Shown here: piece by piece, positions 33,363 through 41,884 of the stretch | Numbering within the stretch: position 1 is the stretch's first letter | How the letters are laid out: every line of letters starts with the position of its first letter | DNA from: Allobogoriella deserti | GTDB lineage: Bacteria > Actinomycetota > Actinomycetes > Actinomycetales > Actinomycetaceae | Assembly: GCF_042680605.1 (NCBI RefSeq) | Contig: NZ_JBHUEE010000002.1 | Location: forward strand, 372,001 to 436,000 | Reading direction: 5' to 3' | Length of the DNA stretch: 64,000 nucleotides | Notes under the pieces: model-generated | Database searches by the model: none | Seen by the model: the letters and a program-made list of their open reading frames with translations, nothing else | Told to the model about the DNA's origin: nothing | Translations under genes and position numbers: made by a program

Positions 33363-35861
33363 ATGACATCACTGGGGGAAGGTCGCCGGGACGCTCGCCG
33401 CATGCGGCGGCGTGCAGACATCGGTCCCCGGCGCGGGCTGCTCGCCCGCATGGCGTGGCGCGATGTGCGCTCGCGGCCGATGGACACGGCCGCGCTGATC
33501 GCGCTGGTCGCGCTGAGCGTGCTGCTGGCGACCGCGAGCGCAGGCCTGCTCGCCAGCGTGGGCGGTGCGGCCGACCGGCTACTCGCGCGGGCCGACTCCC
33601 CGCACGTCGCGCAGATGCATGCCGGCGAACTCGACGAGCGCGCAATCGACGAGTGGGTCGGCGCGCGCACGGACGTCGCCGCCCACCAGGTCATGCCGCT
33701 GCTCACCCTGGACGGCCGGGACCTGAAGATCGACGGCGCGGCACAGAGCGGCAGCGTCCAGCAGAACTCGCTCATGGTCCCTACGCCCGAGCGCGATCAG
33801 CTCCTGACACTCGACGGCGCGGTGCTGGGCACCGTGGCGCCCGGCGAGGTGTGGCTACCCGTCTACTACGCGATCGAGGAGGAGATCTCCGTCGGCGACG
33901 AGGTGGTGATCACCGCGAACGACGGGTACCGGGCCGAGTTCGTCGTCGCCGGATTCCACCGCGATCCGGTCATGAACACCGCGATCGCCAGCTCCAAGCG
34001 GCTGGCCGTCAACGCGGCCGACCTGGCCGACGTCGCCCGGCACACCGGTGCGACCGAGTACCTCATCGAGTTCTGGCTCGACGACCCGGCGCAGGCCGGC
34101 GCGTTCACCGCCGCCTACCTGGCCTCCGGGTTGCCGAGCGACGGCCCGACCGCGGACCGCTCGACGTTCCGGCTGTTCTCCATCATGTCCGAGGGGCTGA
34201 ACGCAGGAGTCGCCATCCTCGCCGCCGCCCTCCTGTTCGTCGTCGCGCTGCTCTGCCTGCGGCTGTCGATCCTCACCGCACTCGAACGTGACCTGCGGGA
34301 GATCGGTGTCCTCAAGGCCATCGGCGCCCCACGACGAGACGTGCGCCGGATGCAGCTCGCCCGGTACGGGGCGATCGGCCTGACCGCCTGCCTTCTCGGT
34401 CTTGCCGGTGGACTCGCGCTGCTGCCCACCATGTCCCGGTCGCTGACGGCGTACCTCGGAGCGAGCAGCGCCCTCGCGACCTGGCTGGCACCGGTGCTCA
34501 CCGCCGCGGGCATCTTCCTGCTCGTGCTGGCGTTCGTCACCCTGGTCCTGCGCCGGATCGGGCGGATCAGCGCCGTCGAGGCGTTGCACGCCTCCGCCGC
34601 GAGTGCCCGGCGCGGACGGTCCTGGCTCACCCTGCACCGCTCGGCGGCTCCGGTGGGAGTCCGGCTGGGGCTGATCGGGGCACTGCGGCGCTGGCGTACC
34701 TCGGCCCTGCTCGTCACCGTGTTCGCCGTCGCGACGTTCCTCGTCCTCGTCCCGATCGCCGCGGCGATGACCATCGCCTCGCCGTCCTTCACCACCTACA
34801 TGGGGATCCCGCGCGCCGACCTGCTGATCGGACTGACCGCGGACGAGGCCGGCGAGCAGGACGGGACGAATGGGCAGGACCGGGCCGGTGGGCCGGGTGC
34901 GCAGGGCCGCCCGGGCGCACCGGCCGGACGGCTCGCCGAGGTCACCCAGGCGCTTCAGGACCACGCGGCCGTCGACCGGTTCGTCACCCACACCTCGGTC
35001 CGGGCGGAGATCACCGACGCGGACGGACTGCCCGTCGGCGTCTTCGTCGAGAACGGCGACAACACGACACTGCCGCTCACCTACACCGACGGACGTGCCC
35101 CGCGGGCCGAGGACGAGCTCGCCCTGTCCCTCGTCGCACTCGCCGCGACGGGCGCGCACGTGGGCGAGAGCATCGAGGTGCGCAGCGGCGACGTCGACAC
35201 CGAGGTCGAGATCGTCGGGTCCTACCAGGACGTGACCAACGGCGGACGGACGGGGCGCGGGATGCTGCCGACCGCGGGCGCCGACGTCGCCGGGTACTCC
35301 GTCGTCGTCGACCTCGCCGACGCAGTGGCCCCGGGCGGGACGGCCGAGCAGCTGCGCGAGACCGTCGACGGCCGCGTCGCCGTCGTCGAGGAGTACCGGG
35401 ACCAGACGCTCGGCCCGGTTGCCGAGCAGGTCACCCGCACCGCCGTCGTCGGCGGCGCCGTCGCGCTCGTCCTCGCCGCCCTCATGACGATCATGACCAC
35501 GCGGCTGGTACTGGCCGCGGATGCCGGTCAGATCGCGATCCAGCGAGCGGTCTCGATGTCCGACGGCGCGGTCCGCAGCCAATACCGCACGCAGGTGCTG
35601 GCCGCACTGGCGGTCGGTCTGCCGCTCGGGGTGTTCGGCGCCGCGACGCTCGGGCAAAGCGTGTTCAACCTGCTCTTCGAGGGGCTGTACGGCGGGTTCG
35701 AGATGGTCGGCCAGGGAACCAGCCGGATCGAGTTCGTCTTCGCGCCGTTGCTGACCTTCGGTGTCCTCCCCCTCGCCCTCGCGGTCGTGGTCGCGGGTGC
35801 GACCGCCGCCGCCTGCCACGACATCAGATCCATGGGAATCAGAACGGTGGTGCCGGAATGA
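33363..35861 (+). CDS. FtsX/MacB-type ABC transporter permease
   Basis: An 832-residue permease with duplicated FtsX domains. A helix at about residues 38-60 precedes a MacB-like periplasmic domain, then three helices (about 280-400), a further helix near 445, a second extracytoplasmic domain, and three C-terminal helices (about 695-825). A short, polar Gly/Gln-rich insert (GEQDGTNGQDRAGG) lies in the second loop. Such permeases often act in antimicrobial-peptide resistance or lipoprotein/lipid handling rather than uptake. The ATG at 33363 is the first start with sensible coding after the divergent promoter. It overlaps the ATPase gene by four bases. Confidence 0.87.
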   Translation: MTSLGEGRRDARRMRRRADIGPRRGLLARMAWRDVRSRPMDTAALIALVALSVLLATASAGLLASVGGAADRLLARADSPHVAQMHAGELDERAIDEWVGARTDVAAHQVMPLLTLDGRDLKIDGAAQSGSVQQNSLMVPTPERDQLLTLDGAVLGTVAPGEVWLPVYYAIEEEISVGDEVVITANDGYRAEFVVAGFHRDPVMNTAIASSKRLAVNAADLADVARHTGATEYLIEFWLDDPAQAGAFTAAYLASGLPSDGPTADRSTFRLFSIMSEGLNAGVAILAAALLFVVALLCLRLSILTALERDLREIGVLKAIGAPRRDVRRMQLARYGAIGLTACLLGLAGGLALLPTMSRSLTAYLGASSALATWLAPVLTAAGIFLLVLAFVTLVLRRIGRISAVEALHASAASARRGRSWLTLHRSAAPVGVRLGLIGALRRWRTSALLVTVFAVATFLVLVPIAAAMTIASPSFTTYMGIPRADLLIGLTADEAGEQDGTNGQDRAGGPGAQGRPGAPAGRLAEVTQALQDHAAVDRFVTHTSVRAEITDADGLPVGVFVENGDNTTLPLTYTDGRAPRAEDELALSLVALAATGAHVGESIEVRSGDVDTEVEIVGSYQDVTNGGRTGRGMLPTAGADVAGYSVVVDLADAVAPGGTAEQLRETVDGRVAVVEEYRDQTLGPVAEQVTRTAVVGGAVALVLAALMTIMTTRLVLAADAGQIAIQRAVSMSDGAVRSQYRTQVLAALAVGLPLGVFGAATLGQSVFNLLFEGLYGGFEMVGQGTSRIEFVFAPLLTFGVLPLALAVVVAGATAAACHDIRSMGIRTVVPE

Positions 35862-36634
35862 CCGCGACGACGACAGCGACACAATCAGGGCGGGACGTGA
35901 TCCTCACGGCCCGGGGCATGCGCAAGAGCCACGGCGGGCAGGAGGTGCTGCGCGACGTCGACCTCGACGTCGGTCGCGGCGAGTTCCTCGCCGTCATGGG
36001 CCCGTCCGGCTCGGGCAAGTCGACCCTGTTGTACGCCATGAGCGGGATGGACAGCCCGTCCGCCGGGACTGTCGTCTTCGACGGCCGGGCACTCACCGGC
36101 CTGTCCGAGGCCGAGCTCGGTGAGCTGCGCCTGCACCGCATGGGTTTCGTGTTCCAGCAGGTCCATCTGCTCCGGAACCTCACCCTGCTCGACAACGTCG
36201 TCCTCCCCGGGTTCTTGGCGCGCGCCAGGCCACGTGCCGAGGTCGTCGGGCGTGCGCGGGCGCTCATGGCCGGTGCCGGGGTGGGTGACCTCGCCGACCG
36301 CGAGGTCACCGAGGCGTCCGGCGGACAGCTTCAACGGGTGGGGATCAGCCGCGCGCTGGTCAACGACCCCGCCATCATCTTCGCCGACGAGCCCACCGGT
36401 GCGCTGGACTCGGCCGCCGCCGAGACAGTTCTGCGGCACCTCGCCGGTCTGCGCACGAGCGGCACCACGCTCGTCGTGGTCACCCATGACGCATACGTGG
36501 CGGCGCACGCCGACCGGGTCATCGCCATGGCGGACGGCCGGATCGACGGTGAGCTGAGCCTGGGCAACGTCGATCCCGACGACGCCCCGGCCATGGCGAA
36601 CCGCCACGCCCGCGTCCTGGAATGGCGCGGCTGA
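35858..36634 (+). CDS. ABC transporter ATP-binding protein (MacB/LolD type)
   Basis: A 258-residue ATPase that powers the FtsX-type permease. Walker A is GPSGSGKST. The signature is ASGGQLQRV (Ala for the usual Leu), Walker B is IIFADEP, and the switch is VTHD. QQVHLLRNLTLLDNV is the Q-loop typical of the LolD/MacB/BceA group. Its ATG overlaps the permease stop by four bases (ATGA), fixing the start and the partnership. No sensor kinase or response regulator is adjacent, unlike Bce-type loci. Confidence 0.92.
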   Translation: MTATTTATQSGRDVILTARGMRKSHGGQEVLRDVDLDVGRGEFLAVMGPSGSGKSTLLYAMSGMDSPSAGTVVFDGRALTGLSEAELGELRLHRMGFVFQQVHLLRNLTLLDNVVLPGFLARARPRAEVVGRARALMAGAGVGDLADREVTEASGGQLQRVGISRALVNDPAIIFADEPTGALDSAAAETVLRHLAGLRTSGTTLVVVTHDAYVAAHADRVIAMADGRIDGELSLGNVDPDDAPAMANRHARVLEWRG

Positions 36635-36683
36635 CGCGCCTACCCAGTCCATGCAACTCCCTCCCGGGACCGGGTGTGCCCCC

Positions 36684-37478
36684 TCAGACCTCGCGGTTCT
36701 GCAAGCCGTAGACCGACTCGTGCCACGGGATGGCGAAGCGCTTGAGCTCGTTGACGATGAGGAACAGCGCCAGCCCCATCAGGGACAGCACGAGGATGAG
36801 CGCGAAGGTCTGCGCGGCGTCGAGCGCGTTCATCGCCGAGACCACCATGTTGCCCAGCCCGTCGTTGCCGCCGAGGTACTCGGCGACAATCGCGCCGATC
36901 GTGGCCAGCACGATCCCGACCTCCATCCCGGCGAACAGGTACGGCAGCAGGCTGCGCAGCTCGAGCTGGGTGAAGGTCTGGCCGCGGTTCGCGTTCAGGC
37001 TGCGCATCACCTCACGCTGCCCCTGCTCCACCGAGCGCACGCCCAGCAGCACGTTCAGCATGATCGGGAAGAACGCGAGGATCGTCGCGAGCACGATCTT
37101 CGAGGTGATCCCGAAGCCGAACCAGATGACGAACAGCGGGACGAAGGCGACCTTCGGCGAGACCTGGAAGATCACGATCAGCGGCCGGACCGAGACCTCC
37201 AGCCACGGCAGCTTGCCGAGGACGACGCCGACCACGAGCCCGGTGAGCACGGCGATGAGGAAACCGAGGACCACCTCGGTGACGGTGATCCGCGCGGCCG
37301 CCCACATGCCGGGATCACTGAGCAGCTCCACGAGCGCCGCACCGACCTCCGCGGGAGGCGGGAAGACGAGCGGGTTCACCTCACCGGCCGTGACGACGAC
37401 GTGCCAGACCGCCACGATCGTCACGACGAGCAGCGGCGTGACGATCCACGGCAGCAGCTTCATCCGATCCCGGCGCAC
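36684..37478 (-). CDS. ABC transporter permease (nitrate/sulfonate/taurine/riboflavin-type importer)
   Basis: A 264-residue inner-membrane permease of the SsuC/TauC/ThiX group, with six hydrophobic segments and the conserved loop REVMRSLNANRGQTFTQLELR that contacts the ATPase. It starts at a GTG (37478) one base after the ATPase stop, with AGGAGG just before it. It forms a three-gene importer with the ATPase at 37480 and the binding protein at 38394. Confidence 0.9.
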   Translation of the reverse strand: MRRDRMKLLPWIVTPLLVVTIVAVWHVVVTAGEVNPLVFPPPAEVGAALVELLSDPGMWAAARITVTEVVLGFLIAVLTGLVVGVVLGKLPWLEVSVRPLIVIFQVSPKVAFVPLFVIWFGFGITSKIVLATILAFFPIMLNVLLGVRSVEQGQREVMRSLNANRGQTFTQLELRSLLPYLFAGMEVGIVLATIGAIVAEYLGGNDGLGNMVVSAMNALDAAQTFALILVLSLMGLALFLIVNELKRFAIPWHESVYGLQNREV

Positions 37479-37479
37479 G

Positions 37480-38316
37480 TCAGTCCTCCTCGTCCAATTC
37501 GCGGCGCAGCGCCCGCACGATCTCGTTGAACTTCGGCGTGGTCTCCAACTCGACATCGCGCGGCTTGGGGAAGTCCACGGGCAGGATCGTGTTGATCCGG
37601 CCCGGCCGCGGCGTCATCTGCACCACCCGGTCGGCCAGGAACACCGCCTCGGGAATGTCGTGCGTGACGAAGACGACCGTCGACGTGGTCTCCTGCACGA
37701 TCCGCTGGAGTTCGAGGTTCATCCGCTCGCGGGTGAGGGCATCAAGAGCACCGAACGGCTCGTCCATGAGCAGCAGGTCCGGCTCAGTGCTCAACGCCCT
37801 GGCGATGGCGGCGCGCTGTCGCATGCCGCCGGAGAGCTCGCGTGGGTAGGAGCGTTCGAAGCCGGTCAGACCGACGAGCTCGGCAAGCTCGGTGGCCCGC
37901 CGGCGCCGCTGCTTCTTGCCGACGCCGCGGAGCTTGAGCGGCAGGGCGATATTGTCGAGGATCGAGAACCAGGGAAAGAGGTTCGCCTCCTGGAAGACCA
38001 CCCCAAGCTTGGTCACCGCCGAGGAGTCGACGCGTCCGTCGCGCCAGAGGGACTTCCCGTCGACCTCGATCGTGCCGGCGGTGGGTGGCAGGAGCCCGCC
38101 GAGCATGCGCAGCACAGTGGTCTTCCCGCACCCGGACCGGCCGATCAGAGCGACGAACTCGCCGCGCGGAATCGTCAGGTCGATGCCCGAGACGGCGTGG
38201 GTGACCCCGTGCTTGGTGTGGAAGTCCCGACCGACGCCGCTGATGCCGAGCCGGGGGATCTCGGCCGCGCCGCCGGCCGCCGGCTCGGCGACGGTCGCGC
38301 CGCGGGTCTCGGTCAT
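37480..38316 (-). CDS. ABC transporter ATP-binding protein (SsuB/TauB/NrtD type)
   Basis: A 278-residue ATPase with Walker A GRSGCGKTT, Q-loop VVFQEANLFPW, signature LSGGMRQRAAIARAL, Walker B LLLMDEPFGALD and switch VTHDI. These are the exact forms found in nitrate, sulfonate and taurine importers. The ATG at 38316 lies 78 bp after the binding-protein stop. The substrate follows from the binding protein and cannot be named here. Confidence 0.92.
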   Translation of the reverse strand: MTETRGATVAEPAAGGAAEIPRLGISGVGRDFHTKHGVTHAVSGIDLTIPRGEFVALIGRSGCGKTTVLRMLGGLLPPTAGTIEVDGKSLWRDGRVDSSAVTKLGVVFQEANLFPWFSILDNIALPLKLRGVGKKQRRRRATELAELVGLTGFERSYPRELSGGMRQRAAIARALSTEPDLLLMDEPFGALDALTRERMNLELQRIVQETTSTVVFVTHDIPEAVFLADRVVQMTPRPGRINTILPVDFPKPRDVELETTPKFNEIVRALRRELDEED

Positions 38317-38393
38317 CTCGACTCTCCTTCGGCTCGGGTGCGGACCGGGATGCGATCGGGCGGGCCGCGGGTGCGGAAGGTCGCTCACGCCGA

Positions 38394-39479
38394 TCACGGG
38401 ACGTAGTCGTTGGTGATCCACTCGGTCGGGTCGGCGCCGCCGTCGACCAGCCCGCCCTCGGTCAGGGCGTCGTAGGCCGATTCGACGACGGTCGGGTCGG
38501 TCTGCAGCAGCGGGGTCCCGGACGCGTCCATCCACGTGTTGGTGACGTAGTCCTCGAGGGCCAGTCGCGCCGCCTCGTCGTCCTGCAGCGCGGCGAAGTC
38601 CCAGTCGCCGCTGTCCCGCAGGATCTGCAACGTCTCGTCGAAGTCGTTCTCGGCGTCGTCGACGACGAACTGGGTGGCGTCCGCGATCGCGGCGAGGAAG
38701 GCCTCCACCGTCTCCGGATCGGACTCGAGGGTCCCCGGTGTGGTGAAGAAGAGCTGGATGTCCGGGGTGACGTCCAGACCCGCCGGTCCGACGACGGCGT
38801 CGTCGTTCTGCAGCTCGATCCCGATGGCGGTGTCCAGGCTGACGATGTAGCCGGCCAACTCGCCGCGACGGACGAGCTCCATCGTCGCCGCGGTCACCGG
38901 GACGGCCTGCCGCTCCACCGAGTCCAGGTCCACGCCGTCGTGACCGAGCGCGAGGTCGAGGGAGCGCTCGCTGGTCCCACCGATGGAGCCGAGGCCGATC
39001 GTCTCCCCCGCCATGTCGGCGGTGGACTCGATGGGGTTGTCCTCGACGGAGGCGACGCGCAGGTTCGTCCGGCGGGCCATCGTGCCGACCCCCACGATGT
39101 CCTGCCCGTCCTCCATGGCGGGCATGAGGTCGATGGTGCTGGCGCGACTGATGAAGCCCGCGCCCCCGACGACCGACTGGATGGCGGCCGCGGTGCCCTG
39201 GACCGGCTCGAGGGTGACGTCGAGACCGTGATCCTCGAAGTACCCACCGGAGTAGGCCATCATCTCGGGCGTGAAGGTGAAGGATTCGAGCGGCAGGAAC
39301 GAGACGACGGTGATCTCGGTCAGCTCGCCGTCCTCGCCTCCGCCGGACTGGGGCGCACCGTTGCCGCCCTCGCTCGCCGCGTCCGAGCAGGCGCTCAGTG
39401 CCAGCGCGACCGCCGAGGCCAGGGCTCCTGCGATCAGGGTGAGGCACCTGGGTGGGCGCCGCGTCGCTGCCGTGGGCAT
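38394..39479 (-). CDS. ABC transporter substrate-binding lipoprotein (SsuA/NMT1-like)
   Basis: A 361-residue lipid-anchored binding protein. The signal peptide ends in LALSAC with Cys31 as the lipid site. The mature domain has the NMT1/SsuA pattern: LPLESFTFTPEMMAYSGGYFEDHGLDVTLEP, then GTAAAIQSVVGGAGFIS. Members bind aromatic or aliphatic sulfonates, nitrate, riboflavin or pyrimidine precursors. The ATG at 39479 has AGGAG upstream. The repeat array at 39599 lies about 120 bp before it, so its promoter must sit in that gap. Confidence 0.88.
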   Translation of the reverse strand: MPTAATRRPPRCLTLIAGALASAVALALSACSDAASEGGNGAPQSGGGEDGELTEITVVSFLPLESFTFTPEMMAYSGGYFEDHGLDVTLEPVQGTAAAIQSVVGGAGFISRASTIDLMPAMEDGQDIVGVGTMARRTNLRVASVEDNPIESTADMAGETIGLGSIGGTSERSLDLALGHDGVDLDSVERQAVPVTAATMELVRRGELAGYIVSLDTAIGIELQNDDAVVGPAGLDVTPDIQLFFTTPGTLESDPETVEAFLAAIADATQFVVDDAENDFDETLQILRDSGDWDFAALQDDEAARLALEDYVTNTWMDASGTPLLQTDPTVVESAYDALTEGGLVDGGADPTEWITNDYVP

Positions 39480-39598
39480 GATCGTGACTCCTGTGTCGGG
39501 CGGCCGCCGCTTCGTTGCGGCCGGGGCAGACTCGACTCTCGCCGAAGTCCGTGGGCCCAACAAGGCGGCCTTCCGATAGGTGGGAGCCGCCGGGGGGG

Positions 39599-39733
39599 CG
39601 CGACTCGTCATCCCTGTGCTGAGTCGTCATCCCTGTGCCCACTTGTCATTTCTGTGCAGGTCGATCTCTACGACGTCGAGAGGTGACCAGTCGGCACAAG
39701 ATTGACCAGTCGGCACAGCGTTGACTAATCGCG
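39599..39733. repeat. Second 19-nt periodic inverted array, downstream of mftF
   Basis: Direct units begin at about 39599, 39618 and 39637 (CGCGACTCGTC, GCTGAGTCGTC, GCCCACTTGTC), each followed by an eight-base spacer ending CTGT. Inverted units occupy 39685-39695 and 39704-39714 (both GACCAGTCGGC) and 39723-39733 (GACTAATCGCG). The spacing is 19 nt throughout. The last unit overlaps the mftF stop codon (39725-39727). The unit is related to the one at 13242 but has diverged, so these are family members rather than a recent copy. Confidence 0.78.
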
Positions 39734-41131
39734 GCGGCGGACGACGGCGGGCAGCAGAGCCTTGGGGGACCGTGCCCGCCAGGCGCTCCACCAGACACCG
39801 GCACCGTAGGCGAGGTCGTCCAGGCGGCGGGCGAGCGCGAACCGTGCCGGGTCGAGGTCAGGCCGCAACCGGAGGTACTCCCATGCCGCGTCGGCCAGCC
39901 CGGCGACCGCCAGGAGGCGACGGGCGCGGCGGGAGACGAGCGCGGCGGCGACCGTGGCGGGCCACCAGTGCCGCACGGCGAGGGCGAAGCCCTGGGCGAC
40001 GGCGGAGGCGAGTCCGTAGCCCGTGAGCCGGGCGGCGAGCAGGGAAGGCCGGCGTACCCCGCGGACGCGGTGGGCGATCCGCGCCGTCGTCATGGCCGTG
40101 ATGACGACGGCGACCGGTACCGACCAGCGCCGCTGGGCCGCGAGCGACACGAGCACGGCCGCCGCCCAGGGCGACAGCACCGCCGGCGCCACCAGGCCGG
40201 GGTGGCGCGCCGCCAGCGTCGCGGCGCCGGTGCCGTAGGTGAACTTCCGGGCCAGCCAACTGCGGACGGTGTCCCGGTGCTCGTGCTCGACGACGGCGCG
40301 CGGTTCGTACCGCACCCGCCAGCCCTCGTCGACGAGACGCCAGACGAGGTCGACGTCCTCGGCCACCCGCATGCCGGCCCCGAACCCGTCGCCGAGCGCG
40401 GCGGTCCGGGCGAGCAGGCACGTCGTCGAGACCCACGCCATGGGCGAGAACGGCCGCACCAGGCTCGCGTCCGAGCCGTGGTCCAGCGAGGAGCGCGCGC
40501 GTTCGTACCGCAGCACCCAGTTCTCGCCCGGCAGGGCCATCCCGGCCACCCGCGGCGCGACGGCGGCCAGACCGGGGTCGGCGAGGTGGCGCAGCAACGT
40601 CGTCACACTGCCCGGCCGGAGCACCACGTCGGTGTCGACGAAGAGGACGTACGGCGTCGCGACGGCGGCCAGGCCGGCGTTGCGGGCGTCGGCCGGTCCG
40701 CGGTTCTCCGGCAGCGCGACGAGCTCGGCGCCGTGGGCCGCGGCCGCCCGGGCAACCCGAGCCGTTCCGTCGCCGGAACCGTCGTCGACGACGATCACCC
40801 GGACCGGCCCGAGCGTGGACCGCACCGAGGTCAGCAACCGGTCCATCTGGCGGTGGCGACGGTAGGCCGGCACGACCACGGTGACGTCCTCGAGGTCACC
40901 GGCCGGGAGACTGCCGGGGTCCGGGTCGGCGAGGCCGGTCCGCAGCAGGTACTCGGCGAGCGCCCGCGCGGCACCGTCGGTGACCGTCAGGGTGCCATCG
41001 CCCATCGATCCGGCCGCATCCACGGTCAGCCGAGCGATCCTTGAGGGGACGCCACCGACCAGGACGGCACCGTCGTCGACGACGTGGGTGTGGCGGTTCA
41101 GACGCAGGACCGCGCCGTCGGGAAGGCTCAC
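39725..41131 (-). CDS. mftF: Mycofactocin glycosyltransferase MftF
   Basis: A 468-residue membrane-associated GT2 glycosyltransferase. In known systems MftF adds a beta-1,4-glucan chain to mycofactocin. The GT-A motifs are VVVPAYRRH (residue 85 on), VIVVDDGSGDGTARV and the metal-binding DTD at 166-168 in FVDTDVVLRPG. PENRGPADARN and MRVAEDVDLVWRL match the family. The C-terminal third has hydrophobic segments. Length equals the usual MftF. A GTG start overlaps the mftE stop by four bases, and the gene ends the mftCDEF operon at a repeat array. Confidence 0.93.
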   Translation of the reverse strand: MSLPDGAVLRLNRHTHVVDDGAVLVGGVPSRIARLTVDAAGSMGDGTLTVTDGAARALAEYLLRTGLADPDPGSLPAGDLEDVTVVVPAYRRHRQMDRLLTSVRSTLGPVRVIVVDDGSGDGTARVARAAAAHGAELVALPENRGPADARNAGLAAVATPYVLFVDTDVVLRPGSVTTLLRHLADPGLAAVAPRVAGMALPGENWVLRYERARSSLDHGSDASLVRPFSPMAWVSTTCLLARTAALGDGFGAGMRVAEDVDLVWRLVDEGWRVRYEPRAVVEHEHRDTVRSWLARKFTYGTGAATLAARHPGLVAPAVLSPWAAAVLVSLAAQRRWSVPVAVVITAMTTARIAHRVRGVRRPSLLAARLTGYGLASAVAQGFALAVRHWWPATVAAALVSRRARRLLAVAGLADAAWEYLRLRPDLDPARFALARRLDDLAYGAGVWWSAWRARSPKALLPAVVRRRD

Positions 41132-41874
41132 GCCGCGCTCCCGGCACCGAGCAGCAGCCCGGACGGCGCCGTCCGCCAGCGGTGCAGGCGGTGCCAGGCG
41201 GCCTCGATCATGCCGGCCAGCAACCGCTCGCCCTCGGCGGCGGTGGCACCGGACGGGTCCCCGAGGACGCCGGTCGGGCTGACCGGGCCCAGACCGTCGC
41301 GCCGCAACCGCGGCAGCAGCTCGCTGATCGGTGTCCGGTTGCCGGCCGGAGCCGGCTCGGGACAGACCCGCTGCGGCTGGAGGTGCAGCATGAGCGAGGT
41401 CTCGGCGCGACCGGCGTGCGCGTCGGGGCCGCGACCGTCGTCGAGCCGGCCGGGGACGCACCCGAGCCAGGCGACGTCGCGCCCCTCGTCGACGAGCCGT
41501 GGGACGACGGCGGCCAGCGCGGGCGCGTTGCCGCCGTGACCGTTGACGACCACGAGCCGGTCCGCCCACCGGCAGGCGGACCGACCGAACTCGAGCAGCA
41601 GGTGCTCCAGGGCGGTGCGGCCGAGCGAGATCGTGCCGGCGAAGGCCTCGTGCTCACCGCTGGAGCCGTAACCGATCGCCGGTGCGAGCACCGCATCGCG
41701 CCCGGCCTCGCGTAGCCGCCGCACCAGCGCGTGCGCGACGGCCTCGGCGATGACCGTGTCCGTGTCCAGCGGGAGATGCGGGCCGTGCTGCTCGGTCGAC
41801 CCGAGCGGGAGCACCAGGGTCGGCGTGCCGACCGTCGGCCAGGGCCGGCCGGCCAGCGTCGGTTCGACGTTCAC
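41128..41874 (-). CDS. mftE: Mycofactocin precursor peptide peptidase MftE (creatininase family)
   Basis: A 248-residue metallopeptidase. MftE cuts the modified MftA peptide to release the Val-Tyr-derived AHDP core. Creatininase-fold metal ligands are visible: LPLGSTEQHGPHLPLDTD (Glu28, His30 and Asp39 region) and VVNGHGGN (His113). The GTG at 41874, 11 bases after the mftD stop, is chosen because similarity starts at VNVEPTLAGR. The longer frame upstream is Pro-rich and overlaps mftD. It lies between mftD and mftF, the usual order. Confidence 0.93.
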   Translation of the reverse strand: MNVEPTLAGRPWPTVGTPTLVLPLGSTEQHGPHLPLDTDTVIAEAVAHALVRRLREAGRDAVLAPAIGYGSSGEHEAFAGTISLGRTALEHLLLEFGRSACRWADRLVVVNGHGGNAPALAAVVPRLVDEGRDVAWLGCVPGRLDDGRGPDAHAGRAETSLMLHLQPQRVCPEPAPAGNRTPISELLPRLRRDGLGPVSPTGVLGDPSGATAAEGERLLAGMIEAAWHRLHRWRTAPSGLLLGAGSAA

Positions 41875-41884
41875 GACGGCGGGC

